DNA of 64,000 nt from Chrysophaeum taylorii. Its lineage: Eukaryota > Sar > Pelagophyceae > Pelagomonadales > Pelagomonadaceae. Within the stretch, counting starts at the first letter, position 1. Every line of letters starts with the position of its first letter. Position numbers and translations under genes: made by a program. Below, in pieces: positions 20,934-30,190 of this stretch. The notes beneath the pieces are model-generated. The model was not told the DNA's origin. It did not search any database and saw nothing but the letters and a program-made list of their open reading frames with translations. The DNA lies in the NCBI GenBank assembly GCA_029834535.1, contig JAQMWT010000495.1, positions 1 through 64,000 on the forward strand, read 5' to 3'.

Positions 20934-22314
20934 TCCTAACTACTAATCGACAGATGTTTGTCTGTCTGTCTGTTTTTAAAATGTCGACTGCTAAGAGGGG
21001 GGTGTGTGTGGGGAGCATGAAGGATGTGGGTGGGTTTGTGGGGTATGAGGGATGTGCCTGACGGGCGGAGATATGTACGCGGGACCTAGTCGGGGTCATC
21101 GCCGAGGCGTGGGGCAGGCGAAGAAAGGACGGGTCCCCCCCGTAGGTCGTACGCATGCTGTCGCCGGACGTATGTGCGACGAAGGGTGACGTCCTGCTGG
21201 GATCGGGCGGCCTGGGTGGGGGTCCCCGAGGCGGCGACATGGGTGAGGGCGGTGAGGGCACAGCGAGCCCGGCCTAATGCGTTGGCGATCCCCCACTCAC
21301 GGTAGATGCGGCGAGTTTGGGCCGCCTTTGCCTGTCTGTCTTGTTTGTTTGTTTGTCCCCCGATTTAGGGTAAGGATCAGGTAGGCCCGCGAGCCAGGCA
21401 TTGACCCTCCAAGCCGTCTACGGCGACCTCGCAGACTGTTTCCACGACCCGCGGCGGCTCTTTTAGCCAGCGCGCCATTCTCACGCCCCGTCGAAACGAT
21501 GTTGTCGATGCTGACAACGCGCGCGTGGCCGCGGCTTTTTTTCCCGGAGACGAGGCGTCGGAGTTCTTTTCGGCCGACTAGGTTGGGTCGGAAGACGACG
21601 CCTCGCTCTTTACAGTCGAGTTTTCAACTCCCTGACAGCCAACGGCATGCTGACTTTAATCGCGAGCTTAAAGTCTTCGCAACCTCGACCCGTCGCACGG
21701 CCACTGCAACGGTACCAGATACGTGATCGATCGTGTCGTTGTCGCCGAGGCTCCTCCAACCTGTATCCCTCAAGGCCCGCCTACGCCAAACGATCAACAA
21801 GAGCCAGGGCCAGACGCCCCGCGAGGTCGGCGTCCTCTTGCCCAAGCCCGTCTTCTGTCACGTCCAGCTCTACGTGGCTCTCTGTCGATCGGCAACCCCG
21901 AGGATATGCTCTTCTGGGTCGACGACTCCACCCTACCCCACACGTGCTGCGCAATACCGATAAGCCCCCTCACGACGTCTACACGCGCACTATAGGTGAA
22001 CTTGCTGGGACCACGTGAACTTTTTACTGGGGTTTGAGATTGGGACTAGGTGAACTGAGTGACCAGGTGAACTTACTGGGACCAGGTGAACTTACGGAGG
22101 GTTTTTAGAGTAAAGGGTTTTTAGAGTAAACTCAAAGGTTGGCGGCGCGTGCGGATCAAAGCAGCTTAGATTGGCGGAGGCGAGAGCGACGAGCTCAAAG
22201 GAGTGGGTGTGAGCTAGGTGAACTTCCTGACCAGGTGAACTTATATGAAACTTACTGGGACCAGGTGAACTTGCTGGGGTTAGAGATTGGGACTAGGTGA
22301 ACTTAACTGGCCTG
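20934..22314 (+). mobile_element. Helitron-like element, copy C, filling an intergenic space
   Basis: This 1,381-bp element starts TCCTAACTACTAATCGACAG directly after the upstream gene's stop codon, between A and T. It ends at GGCCTG (22,314), lacking the last CACTTG of copies A and B. Order: GTCGACTGCTAAGAGGGG units; a minus-strand open segment (about 21,096-21,335) containing IANALGRARCAL; (GTTT)n; then TTTAGGGTAAGGAT. Helicase C-terminal remnants follow on the plus strand (about 21,400-21,960: HDPRRLF, NLDPSHGHCNGTRYVI, RQTINKSQGQTPREVGV, LPKPVFCHVQLYVAL). The end is an array of AGGTGAACTTACTGGGACC. Internal stops show the helicase is dead and no Rep domain is present. Copies B and C are over 90% identical in the helicase part by eye, so the burst is fairly recent. 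Confidence 0.85.
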
Positions 22315-22337
22315 AATAACAACAGCAGAAAGGATAT

Positions 22338-22344
22338 TATAAAA
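22338..22344 (+). promoter_or_regulatory. TATA-box-like sequence just before a start codon
   Basis: TATAAAA lies only 4 bp upstream of the transporter ATG at 22,349, in a 34-bp AT-rich segment after the Helitron end. If it acts as a TATA box, transcription would start inside the annotated coding region and translation would begin at a later ATG. It may equally be a chance AT-rich leader. Confidence 0.25.
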
Positions 22345-22348
22345 GAGT

Positions 22349-23770
22349 ATGGGGCAGAAAATGTCGTGGGTGGAGTTGGGGCTGATATTGTTTGGGTTCT
22401 CGTCGCCGAGCGGGTGCACGGGCGTTGCTTACTCGGTCGGCACGGTCGGGGTTGTGCTGGGTCCCATCGTCGCAATCGTCGTCACGTTGGCGACGTGTTG
22501 CGGGGCGTTGATGTTCAACGAGATGATCGTCTCGCTCGAGACGTGCGAGCCGCAGCTCGAGGAGCTGGGTGCGATGATCCTCGGCCCTTGGGGCCGGATA
22601 TGGGGCCGGCTCATCCAGCAAGGAAACTTCGTGCTGTACATGCCGGTAGCCCTCTTGATCTGCGCCCAGGCCTTCCAAGGATATTTAGAGCCTTCGGGCG
22701 AGACCTGCGTCGACTACGTCATCCTCGGAGTCTCGACGGTATGCCTCCTCTTGACCCAATTCCGCGGCCTCGGAGGCCGCGCGGCGGCGATCTTGTCGTG
22801 GATCTCGCTCGCGTGCGTCGCCGTCGTCGTCGCGTTGCTGGTCGTCGTCGTAGACGAAACGGACGCGGACGGCCGCTCTTCGCGGAAATTTGGGAACTCG
22901 GAGATGTTTTCTTCGAGGTTCGTGAAGCGCCAGCGTGGGTTTGCCAAGATATGTCTCGGGGCCTCCACGACGGCGTGGGCCTTCGTCCCGACCTTTCTCT
23001 CCGTCGAGCTCTCGCGAGCGCTCGAGAAACCGCGCGAGGACTTTGCTAAAGCGCTCTGGCTATCCGCGGGCCTCAACATTGGGGTTTACGTGGGGGTCGG
23101 CGTCTACGTCGTGCGCAAATGGGGCTGGGACGTGACGGATCCCCTCATGACGACCGAAGATCTGTGGCCCGCGCGCTCTAACAAGTCCCGAGCTCTTTAT
23201 TTTTTTTGGTTCGTCGCGACGGCCATTTCCTACGCCTTCACTTCGCTGGCCCTCACGGCGGCCTGCCAGAAACGCTGGCGCCCCGACTTCGACGTCGCGG
23301 ACTGGTCGCTTCGCGGCTGTGCGACTTGGTTCTTCCTCGGACTCCCGGGCTTCCTCGTCGCGCTCGTGCTCGCGCTCGTCGTGCCATCGCTCTTCGCGAT
23401 GCTCGCGGTCACCACGGCCCTCACGGTGCCTTGGGTCAACCACGTCTACCCCGCCATCCTCTACTACAAGTTCTCCAAGCAGCGACGAGCACCCAAACAA
23501 GATGATGCTTTTTCCTACCGAGATCTTTCCGTTTCGTCCGTTGCCCTCGATGATCGTCGTCCCGACGACGATTATAAGAATAAACGGAATCCGATTATCG
23601 CCGCCGTCCGACCTAATGTATTGGCGGCCGTTGTCTTCACCGTTGGGGTTATCGTCTTCGGCGCCTGCGCGTATGGCGCTTCCCTCAAACTAGCAGACCA
23701 CCAGCTCCGCGGCGCCGTGGAAATTGGCTGCCCGGCTTGGTACCTCTTCGAAGACGACAAGGCCGACTGA
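22349..23770 (+). CDS. Amino-acid transporter, AAAP/SLC36-38-like family
   Basis: The 473-aa protein has about eleven hydrophobic segments. It is a plausible member of the amino acid/auxin permease superfamily (proton- or sodium-coupled amino-acid transport). Visible traits: a first helix region with GFSSPSGCTGVAYSVGTVG, a second with LATCCGALMFNEMIV, KICLGASTTAWAFVPTFLSVELSRAL in the middle, and VTTALTVPWVNHVYPAILYY near the end, like late AAAP helices. A cytosolic loop rich in Asp/Arg precedes the last membrane segment. The ATG at 22,349 is used; a second Met four residues later is also possible. The 5' flank is only 34 bp before Helitron copy C, so promoter elements must lie in the transposon. 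AATAAA at 23,801 could be its poly(A) signal. Substrate unknown. Confidence 0.75.
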   Translation: MGQKMSWVELGLILFGFSSPSGCTGVAYSVGTVGVVLGPIVAIVVTLATCCGALMFNEMIVSLETCEPQLEELGAMILGPWGRIWGRLIQQGNFVLYMPVALLICAQAFQGYLEPSGETCVDYVILGVSTVCLLLTQFRGLGGRAAAILSWISLACVAVVVALLVVVVDETDADGRSSRKFGNSEMFSSRFVKRQRGFAKICLGASTTAWAFVPTFLSVELSRALEKPREDFAKALWLSAGLNIGVYVGVGVYVVRKWGWDVTDPLMTTEDLWPARSNKSRALYFFWFVATAISYAFTSLALTAACQKRWRPDFDVADWSLRGCATWFFLGLPGFLVALVLALVVPSLFAMLAVTTALTVPWVNHVYPAILYYKFSKQRRAPKQDDAFSYRDLSVSSVALDDRRPDDDYKNKRNPIIAAVRPNVLAAVVFTVGVIVFGACAYGASLKLADHQLRGAVEIGCPAWYLFEDDKAD

Positions 23771-23800
23771 TGATTGTTCTTCGACATAGTAATAGAAGTC

Positions 23801-23806
23801 AATAAA
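23801..23806 (+). terminator. Possible polyadenylation signal
   Basis: AATAAA lies 30 bp after the transporter stop codon in an AT-rich stretch. It matches the eukaryotic poly(A) hexamer. Algal genomes often do not use this hexamer, so the call is tentative. Confidence 0.35.
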
Positions 23807-24143
23807 TGGACAAACAGGATCATTTTGTTCTGATTATAAATCACCTGCGGCGTGTTATTAGTTACGTATACAGCTTGTCTTGTGCGAGCTGCTTGGGCGT
23901 GCTGGTGGTGGTTGGTGGTGGTGCTTGACCGGCCAGCCGCGCGAGCATCGGCGATGATGGGGGTGATATACATAGTCGCGCACATACTAGAAGACGCACA
24001 CGCCGTCAGAACCACGCGGTCCGATTCTTTTTCTGCAAAAAGAGGAACACACCGTGTGAGGCCCAAATATTTGTGGCCCCCGAATGCTTATTTATCTCGA
24101 GTGAGGCTTTTGCAATCAACCGGGAGATGTCTCGAATACATCT

Positions 24144-24337
24144 TCACGCCAGGCCAGTCCGCGTAGGCGGGTGTTTCTCGCGTTGTTGTTTAAGCTGCAC
24201 CGCGATGAAGGTGGTGACGAGTCCCGTCGTCGCGAGCATGATCGCCGGTTTGTCAAATCCTACGAACTTAACATTTTTCTCTCAACTTTGTTTATCGCGC
24301 AATAATCACCAAGATCGAAAGCGAGGCCGCAGGCCAT
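24144..24337 (-). CDS. Possible small membrane protein with a 50-nt intron
   Basis: On the minus strand an open segment from the ATG at 24,337 reads MACGLAFDLG. A candidate intron follows (24,309-24,260; GTGATT donor, TCGTAG acceptor). The second segment reads FDKPAIMLATTGLVTTFIAV and then QLKQQREKHPPTRTGLA and a stop at 24,144. The join keeps frame and removes stops, and gives a hydrophobic segment followed by a basic tail. The frame is also open and hydrophobic upstream of that Met (LFLVAAHYL), so further 5' exons are possible. No family is recognised. This is speculative. Confidence 0.27.
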
Positions 24338-25055
24338 GAGGTAATGTGCCGCGACGAGAAATAACCTTCGTCATGATCAGAAGAAGACCGTGCCACCCCC
24401 GCATCATCGCAACGCGAACCATCATCATCACAGGGCTGAACCGAAGAAATCTGCATCACAACATTTTAGGTGCGCGTCGCGACGGGCGACGTTGGCACAT
24501 TGGAACCGGAGCTCGCGAGAGGGCAAACAAAATACCAATCGTCAACACCTCCGGCGTGCGACGTCAGAGTCTGGCGCGAATGTCGGAAGCTCGGCGGCGG
24601 CGAAGCATGTTTTTCGTGTGCTGCAACTTGTTGTTGCATTCGGGGGTAATAATAATAATAATAAGTCTATCTTCAACTCAAATCCTGATCGCGGTACATG
24701 ATGGTGGAGGACGGTGCCTTCTAAACCCGCCTTCCACCAACTCGCCATCGATCCTCCTTTCTACCCCTCTCGTCTGAACGCCCGGTGAACCACGCGCCTG
24801 GCAGCGTTGGGATTAGCCTTCGTGTGTGTGTGTGTCACTCTACACTTCCAATAATATCCACCCAACAACGGGACAACTGAAGAGCCCAAGTCTTACGAGA
24901 TGGATCATAACTTAGAGGCGTCTTCCATTCAGGACGTGGTGCACCACCAGTGGCAATGCGGAATGGCTTCTTTGATGACAGGAATTTTTTCAAGGGAAGG
25001 ATGAATCAATCCAAGCGGGCGCGGTCAAAAAGATGCGCGCGGAGGCGACACGAAC
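24338..25055. other. Intergenic; nothing firm
   Basis: This is mixed-composition sequence with an (AAT)n microsatellite near 24,640-24,662 and a GTGTGTGTGT run near 24,822. No conserved coding segment was recognised, except that upstream exons of the possible gene at 24,144-24,337 might lie here. Confidence 0.4.
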
Positions 25056-26508
25056 TTAGTTGCGGCCGCGGAGGCGGCGAGCCGCAGACGGATCGGCTGC
25101 GAAGAAGTAGCCGTTGCAGCCGCCATCGGCGTGAGAGGTTTCACACATGCTTTTGGAAGAAGAGCACGTCGAGTCCGGCGCGTCGCAGTTCGTACCCGCG
25201 TCGTCCCAGCAGCAGACGCCAGGCTCGGTCTCGGCGGGTTCGGGCATTTCCTTGAAATAGAGGCCGCCGCATTGGTCGCAGTTCTCCGCCGATTCGAGGC
25301 ACCAGGGATCCGTGGTGATACCTTTCTCGCAGGTCGGGCTGTAATCCACGCAGCAAACAGGCGGCAAAGTCGGCGAGGGCGTGGGCGAGGTGGACGGCTC
25401 GGGCGTGGGCGCCTTGGTCGGGCCGTTGTAGAAGTATCCCCCGCAGGACGTGCAGTGTGCTTCGGACAGCGCGCAGTAGCCCTCGAAGTCGAACCCCTGC
25501 TTGCACTCGGGATCGAAGTTGTAGCAGCACGTGCCCGGCTGGTTGTACGGGAGGCTGTCGAGGTAGACGCCGTTGCAAAATCCGCAGTTCTCGGCGCTCT
25601 CGGCACACCAGCCCGTACGTGTGTAGCCGTTGAAGCAGTCCGGGTTCATGCCGTAGCAGCAGACTTCAGAGCCCGTCGGCGCGATCGTCGGGACCTGCGT
25701 GATCGACGGCGCGACGGTGGGCATGGCCGTCGGCGCGGGGAACCACGTGCCGCCTCCGCATCCGTCGCAGAGCTCTTCCGACATGGCGCAGTTGCGGTCG
25801 GTTGAGCACTGGTCGATGTCGAAATTGCCATTGCTAATCCAGCAGCAGAGCCCCTCGACCGGCGGCAGCTCGGCGAGGAAAAGCCCGTTGCACCCGGCGC
25901 AATTCTCGGCTGACAACGAGCAATGTTCGCCGGGCTCGCTGTAGGAAGTGCACAACGGGCTGTTGTCGTAGCAGCACACGCCCGACGCGGCTGGCGTGTC
26001 CTCGGTCTCGGGAAGTGAGTCGAGCAGGACACCATTGCAGCCTTCGCACTTATCGGCCGACCAGGTGCAGAATCCCTCGGTCGCGTAGTCCTTTGAGCAC
26101 GTCGGGTCTTTGCCAAAGCAGCACACGCCGGCGGGCGAGGGTGATTCGGGCACCTCCGTGAAAAAGAGGCCGCCGCAGTCCGCGCACTTCCCTGGCGACT
26201 CGGCGCAATAGCCCGTCGTGTCGTAGCCGTAGACGCAGCTGCTGTCGCCGTTGTAGCAGCAAACGCCGGGTCCTCCCGAGTACGAAAATGAGTACATCAT
26301 CTCTTGGGTCCGACGCGCCGCATAGTTGGGGTCGTGGAGCAACCCTGCAGCCTTCTCCAGCTCGGCGTCGAGCTTTGCATACAGCGCATCCCCCGGCTTG
26401 AGCTCGACGGCGGCGGCGGTCGTGGTCAGGAGGGCTGAAGCGGCAAATCCTGTGGTAGTGGTGTTGTTGGTTCACGATGGCAGGACACGACGTACCGATG
26501 AAGTGCAT
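25056..26508 (-). CDS. Secreted Cys-rich tandem-repeat protein (two exons)
   Basis: Exon 1 is 13 nt (26,508-26,496, encoding MHFI plus one base). A 46-nt intron (26,495-26,450; GTACGT donor, CCACAG acceptor) joins it to a long exon 2. The spliced N-terminus MHFIGFAASALLTTTAAAVE is a good signal peptide, which would be lost without the intron. The 468-aa product has nine or so repeats of 40-50 residues with the pattern V-C-C-(Y/F/W)...C...G-x-C-x-x-S-x-x-x-C-x-x-C-x-G. Two Thr/Pro-rich linkers (APTAMPTVAP; PTKAPTPEPSTSPTPSPT) separate blocks, as in stramenopile cell-surface proteins. The C-terminus RRLRGRN is basic. It is probably extracellular and disulfide-bonded; possible roles include cell wall, adhesion or carbohydrate binding. 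Function is not known. Confidence 0.8.
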
Positions 26509-27188
26509 GCTTGACACTGGAACGAGAGGAGGTGCTTGATGGAACGAGGTTGCCGCTTTTGGCTTTTTGGTTTTTGGGTGGCGATGGGTATCGGTGGATG
26601 ACGCGGCTGTCGAATTCATATTGAACATTCTCTTCGAACTCCTCTTCCGAGCGCATTTTCAATCTTAAGTCCTTTGAATCGTTTCAATGTATCCTTCTGG
26701 AAACGCCTTCGATTGCTACAAAGAGCATTATGCTATCGAAACCTCAGTTGTCGCCAAATCTTGTCGTGACCAACTCCTCCTGTTTCAATAAGTTCTCATT
26801 TCAGTTTATGATATTTGTTCTCATTTCAGTTAAGAAATGATAACTGAAGTAATGTATGAGCTACTAGAAAATCCTCGGAGCCCCCTATGCGGCGACGTCG
26901 TATGCGTGCTTCTTGATGAGACAGCAGATCTGCGTGGCTTGCGCAGCGAATATTACCGAACCCCCTCTTCTTCCAAGGCCATGGCGGACTCGACCGGCGC
27001 CACGTCGCGCCGTCTGCGGGTTTAACATTTGGCCGACCTCTCGAGATGCCCGAACCCCCCTCCCGAAATCGGGGCAAGAGAGGGTGGGTAATCAATCATC
27101 TTATTAGTATCGCGAAAAGCCGAAGCGCTTCTTCTTGTGCCAGCTAGGCAAGTTGTGGTTTTGTGTCGTTGATGCGACCAGCGTGCGC
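26509..27188. other. Intergenic, divergent promoters; short direct repeat
   Basis: This lies between the Cys-rich protein (minus) and the hexosaminidase (plus). It holds a direct repeat of TTGTTCTCATTTCAGTT (about 26,789-26,807 and 26,815-26,831), the CAG context of which resembles an acceptor site. Short open stretches occur on the minus strand with no recognisable domain. Confidence 0.4.
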
Positions 27189-28814
27189 ATGCGCTCTAGG
27201 CTCCAGAAACAATTGTTGTATCTGGTGGCGGCGTTGGCGCGCGGCGAGGATGCGTGTGGCGACGCGTTGTTGCCGGTGTCGGGGGCCGGGATGATATGGC
27301 CCTTGCCCTTTGTCGCCGAGTACGGCTCGTCATCGTTCGCCGTCGACGGGGTCGTGTTCGAACTGTCGAGACGCGCGCGAGAATCGCGGGTCGTGGCGCG
27401 GGCGGCTGCGCGGTACGAGCGCGCCTTGTCGTCGTCGTCGTCGTCGTCGTCGTCGGGGGATTCGAGCGTCGTCCGACTGGAGTTGGAGGACGGCGACGCG
27501 GTCGAGGAGGTGCCGCAGCTCTCGAGCTTTGCGAGGTCGCGGGAGGCGTACGAGCTGCGAGTGTCGTCGTTTGGCGGGGAGATCAGGTCGACGAGCACGT
27601 GGGGGCTGCTCCGGGGGCTGGCGACGCTGCGGCAGCTCTACCTGCGGACGAAGCGGGGGTTGTGCGTGCCGTACGGGCCGTGGCGCGTCGCGGACCGCGC
27701 GGCGTTTCCGTGGCGCGGCGTGCTGGTGGACACGGGACGGCGGTTTTACCCCTTGAGGTTTTGGGCGCAGCTCCTCGATGCGATGGAGCGCGTCAAGCTC
27801 AACGCGGTGCACTGGCACGCTACGGACGACGAGTCGGTCCCGGTGGCGTCGAAATCGCTGCCGAACGCGTCGCGGCTCGGCGCGTTCGGACCCGGGGCGG
27901 TGTACGACGCCGACGCGGTCTCGCGGATCGTCAAGCTCGCCGCCGACCGGGGTATCAGGATCGTGCCCGAGTTTGACGGCCCAGCGCACGCGCTCGGGTT
28001 CTCTCTCGCGCGACCGGATCTTTTTTGCGGCGATCTTTACGACGTCACGCGCGAGGACCTCTACGAGGAGCTGCTCGCGCCCTGGTTTAATGACGCGCGC
28101 CGATTGTTTCCGGACGACGTCGCGCACCTCGGCGGCGACGAGGTGAACCCATCTGCGTGGAACGAGAGCGCGAGCGTCCTCGCTTGGCTCGCGGCGAACG
28201 ACGCCTCCCTCGACTCGTTGTTCCCGACGTACGCGAGGCGCGTCGCCAACGTATCGCGCCGCGCGGGGTTTCGACTCGCGATGGCCTGGGACGACGTGCT
28301 GGCCGCGGGGGTCGAGACGGACGTCGTCCACGCGTGGCGCGGCAAAGGCGGGAGTCCCGTTGTTGACGACCCTTGGCTCGTCGACGCGGCGACGTCCGGA
28401 CTCGAGGTCGTCACGTCCCACGGGTTGTACCTGACGGCTGGCCACGGCGTCGACGACGACCTCGTGGTCAAGTGGCAGGACATCTACGACCGCGACATTT
28501 TGGCACCCCTCGGCGGCAACGAAACGGCCGCGAGCTACGTCTTGGGCGCCGAGGCCTGCGTCTGGGGTACGTCGGTCGACGCGCGCTCCTGGGACTCGAC
28601 GGCCTGGCCCCGCCTCGCCGTCTTCGCGGAGCGCGTGTGGGCTCGGAACGACTCCTTCACGCCGGGAAACTACACGGACATCCTTCCGAGATTGATGCTA
28701 CTCCGATGTCGCCTCCTCGACGTTGTTTCCGTTGCCCCGATCGACGACCCGCCCCGCGTCTCCAAGCGCTCCTTCCTCGAGCAATGCGACGCGCTCCCGC
28801 CGCTCGCGCTCTGA
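27189..28814 (+). CDS. Beta-N-acetylhexosaminidase, GH20
   Basis: It removes terminal beta-linked GlcNAc/GalNAc from glycans or glycoconjugates by substrate-assisted catalysis. The ATG at 27,189 gives about 541 aa and a plausible signal peptide (MRSRLQKQLLYLVAALARG). The N-terminal GH20b-like domain starts at MIWPLPFVAEYG. The catalytic domain includes DTGRRFYP, NAVHWHATDDES (about residue 207), GIRIVPEFDGPAHALGF and HLGGDEVNP (about residue 313), whose Asp-Glu pair is the family's catalytic/assisting pair. Near the C-terminus, VLGAEACVWGTSVDAR and WPRLAVFAERVW are typical. Potential N-glycosylation sites are present. A (TCG)n microsatellite encodes SSSSSSSSS in the N-terminal domain. It is secretory or vacuolar. 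Its stop is 11 bp from the convergent gene's stop. Confidence 0.93.
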   Translation: MRSRLQKQLLYLVAALARGEDACGDALLPVSGAGMIWPLPFVAEYGSSSFAVDGVVFELSRRARESRVVARAAARYERALSSSSSSSSSGDSSVVRLELEDGDAVEEVPQLSSFARSREAYELRVSSFGGEIRSTSTWGLLRGLATLRQLYLRTKRGLCVPYGPWRVADRAAFPWRGVLVDTGRRFYPLRFWAQLLDAMERVKLNAVHWHATDDESVPVASKSLPNASRLGAFGPGAVYDADAVSRIVKLAADRGIRIVPEFDGPAHALGFSLARPDLFCGDLYDVTREDLYEELLAPWFNDARRLFPDDVAHLGGDEVNPSAWNESASVLAWLAANDASLDSLFPTYARRVANVSRRAGFRLAMAWDDVLAAGVETDVVHAWRGKGGSPVVDDPWLVDAATSGLEVVTSHGLYLTAGHGVDDDLVVKWQDIYDRDILAPLGGNETAASYVLGAEACVWGTSVDARSWDSTAWPRLAVFAERVWARNDSFTPGNYTDILPRLMLLRCRLLDVVSVAPIDDPPRVSKRSFLEQCDALPPLAL

Positions 28815-28825
28815 TTTTTTTTTGT

Positions 28826-30154
28826 CTATCGCTCTCGCTCAAAAACACTGGTGTGTGCGCGCCTTCTCCTCCACGCCGCTTGGAGGTCCGCGAGCCGCAC
28901 GACGCTCGGGGAGCGCGCGATCACGGCCCCGGCGGTCTCGAGGTCGCACGCCCTCGCGAGGAGCTGGAACCGCAGGGTGCGCAGGACGTCCACCAAGAAG
29001 AGCGGAAGGTGGGCGCGCCATCCGAAGAGGAGGCAGTGGTCCCACACGAAGAGGAGGCCCTCGAGCGGCAGCATCGGCGCGAGGTGGGAGTCGACGTACG
29101 GCCGGAGTAGGAGGTCGGGCCGGCAGACGCGCGCGAGGTGGGCACCGAGCTCGGCGTCCTCGGCGTCGAGGGCCGCGAGCGCGGCGCGAACCAGGACCTC
29201 GGGAGCAGCAGCAGCAGCAGCAGCAGCATCATCATCATCCAAGGTGGTGGTGGTGGTGGTGGTGGTGGTGGTGGTGGTGGTCAGAAACTTGTGGAGGAGG
29301 ACGAGGATTTCGGTCGAAGCGTCGGCGGCGAAGACCGAGGCGATCGCGACGGCGAGGATCGCGGCCCGGCGGTCGACGGGGACGGCGGCGAGCACGTAGA
29401 GTTCGTTGAGAGCGCGCTCGGCGGCCGCCGCGACCTTGAGGACAGCGGTCCTCGCGGCCACGACCTTCTGCCACGCGACGGGAAACGCGCCGTCGACGAG
29501 GCGCGCGACCGTGTCGGCGACGGGCGACCGCGCCGCGTCGCTCAGGCCCTGGTCCCTCGCCGCGACCGCGAGGTCCCGCGCGCACCGCGGCACGTCGTCC
29601 TCGCCGACGAGGCGCCGTCGCCACAGCAGGCGGCGGCACGGGTCGGGAAACGAGTGACCCGCGAACGATTCGAGACGTAGTAGTATAACGTCGTCGCCGG
29701 CGACCACGAGGAGGGCGTCGGCAATTCGCTCGGCGGCACTGTGCGCTGCCGACTTGAGGGCTTCAGCGTCGACGCGCAGGTGGACGCGGAAGGCCGAGAC
29801 GAGCGCGTCGCGCAGCCGCTCGTCGACGTCGGCGCGTCGACGAACGCGCGCCGCGACGGCCGCCGCGGCCTCGCGCCGCGCCAGAGCGCACAGCTCCCGC
29901 CTCTGGTCCGCCGTCGAGAACGGGCTCCGGAGCACCCACGGCTCGCTGGGCTCGTCGTCTTGGAAGTATCGGTCGCGGGCGCTATCGCCCATCACCTCGA
30001 ACAGAGCCGCGCGGTAGTGCGGATGGTGCTCCCGCGCGGCGAGAAGCTCGGCGGTGACGGCCTTGACTGCGTCGTCGACGACGCGGATCGCCTCCCCGGC
30101 GGCGCACACCAGCACAGACTCCTGCGCGGCCCGCACGCGCTCTTTCGTCGTCAT
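28826..30154 (-). CDS. Unidentified protein with C-terminal TBC-like region
   Basis: The 442-aa protein is Ala/Arg-rich and mostly helical. The N-terminal 150 residues are helical with no recognised motif. Around the middle, FPDPCRRLLWRRRLVG recalls the start of TBC (Rab-GAP) domains. The C-terminal PYVDSHLAPMLPLEGLLFVW and DHCLLFGWRAHLPLFLVDVL recall TBC motifs with the Leu-rich plus Trp-Asp pattern. The Arg- and Gln-finger motifs of active TBC GAPs are not evident, so GAP activity is doubtful. A (GGT)n tract encodes 13 threonines followed by Asp and Ala runs, splitting the possible domain. Convergent with the hexosaminidase (11 bp); its start is 36 bp from the divergent gene at 30,191. Confidence 0.5.
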   Translation of the reverse strand: MTTKERVRAAQESVLVCAAGEAIRVVDDAVKAVTAELLAAREHHPHYRAALFEVMGDSARDRYFQDDEPSEPWVLRSPFSTADQRRELCALARREAAAAVAARVRRRADVDERLRDALVSAFRVHLRVDAEALKSAAHSAAERIADALLVVAGDDVILLRLESFAGHSFPDPCRRLLWRRRLVGEDDVPRCARDLAVAARDQGLSDAARSPVADTVARLVDGAFPVAWQKVVAARTAVLKVAAAAERALNELYVLAAVPVDRRAAILAVAIASVFAADASTEILVLLHKFLTTTTTTTTTTTTTLDDDDAAAAAAAAPEVLVRAALAALDAEDAELGAHLARVCRPDLLLRPYVDSHLAPMLPLEGLLFVWDHCLLFGWRAHLPLFLVDVLRTLRFQLLARACDLETAGAVIARSPSVVRLADLQAAWRRRRAHTSVFERER

Positions 30155-30190
30155 AACCTAACGCCTCTTCATGATATACTGATCGGGGAT

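Noticed and set aside
29741-30190. 5' extension of the gene at 30,191 to 29,741
   Set aside because: It would lie opposite the 28,826-30,154 gene, and the ATG at 30,191 begins a good signal peptide.
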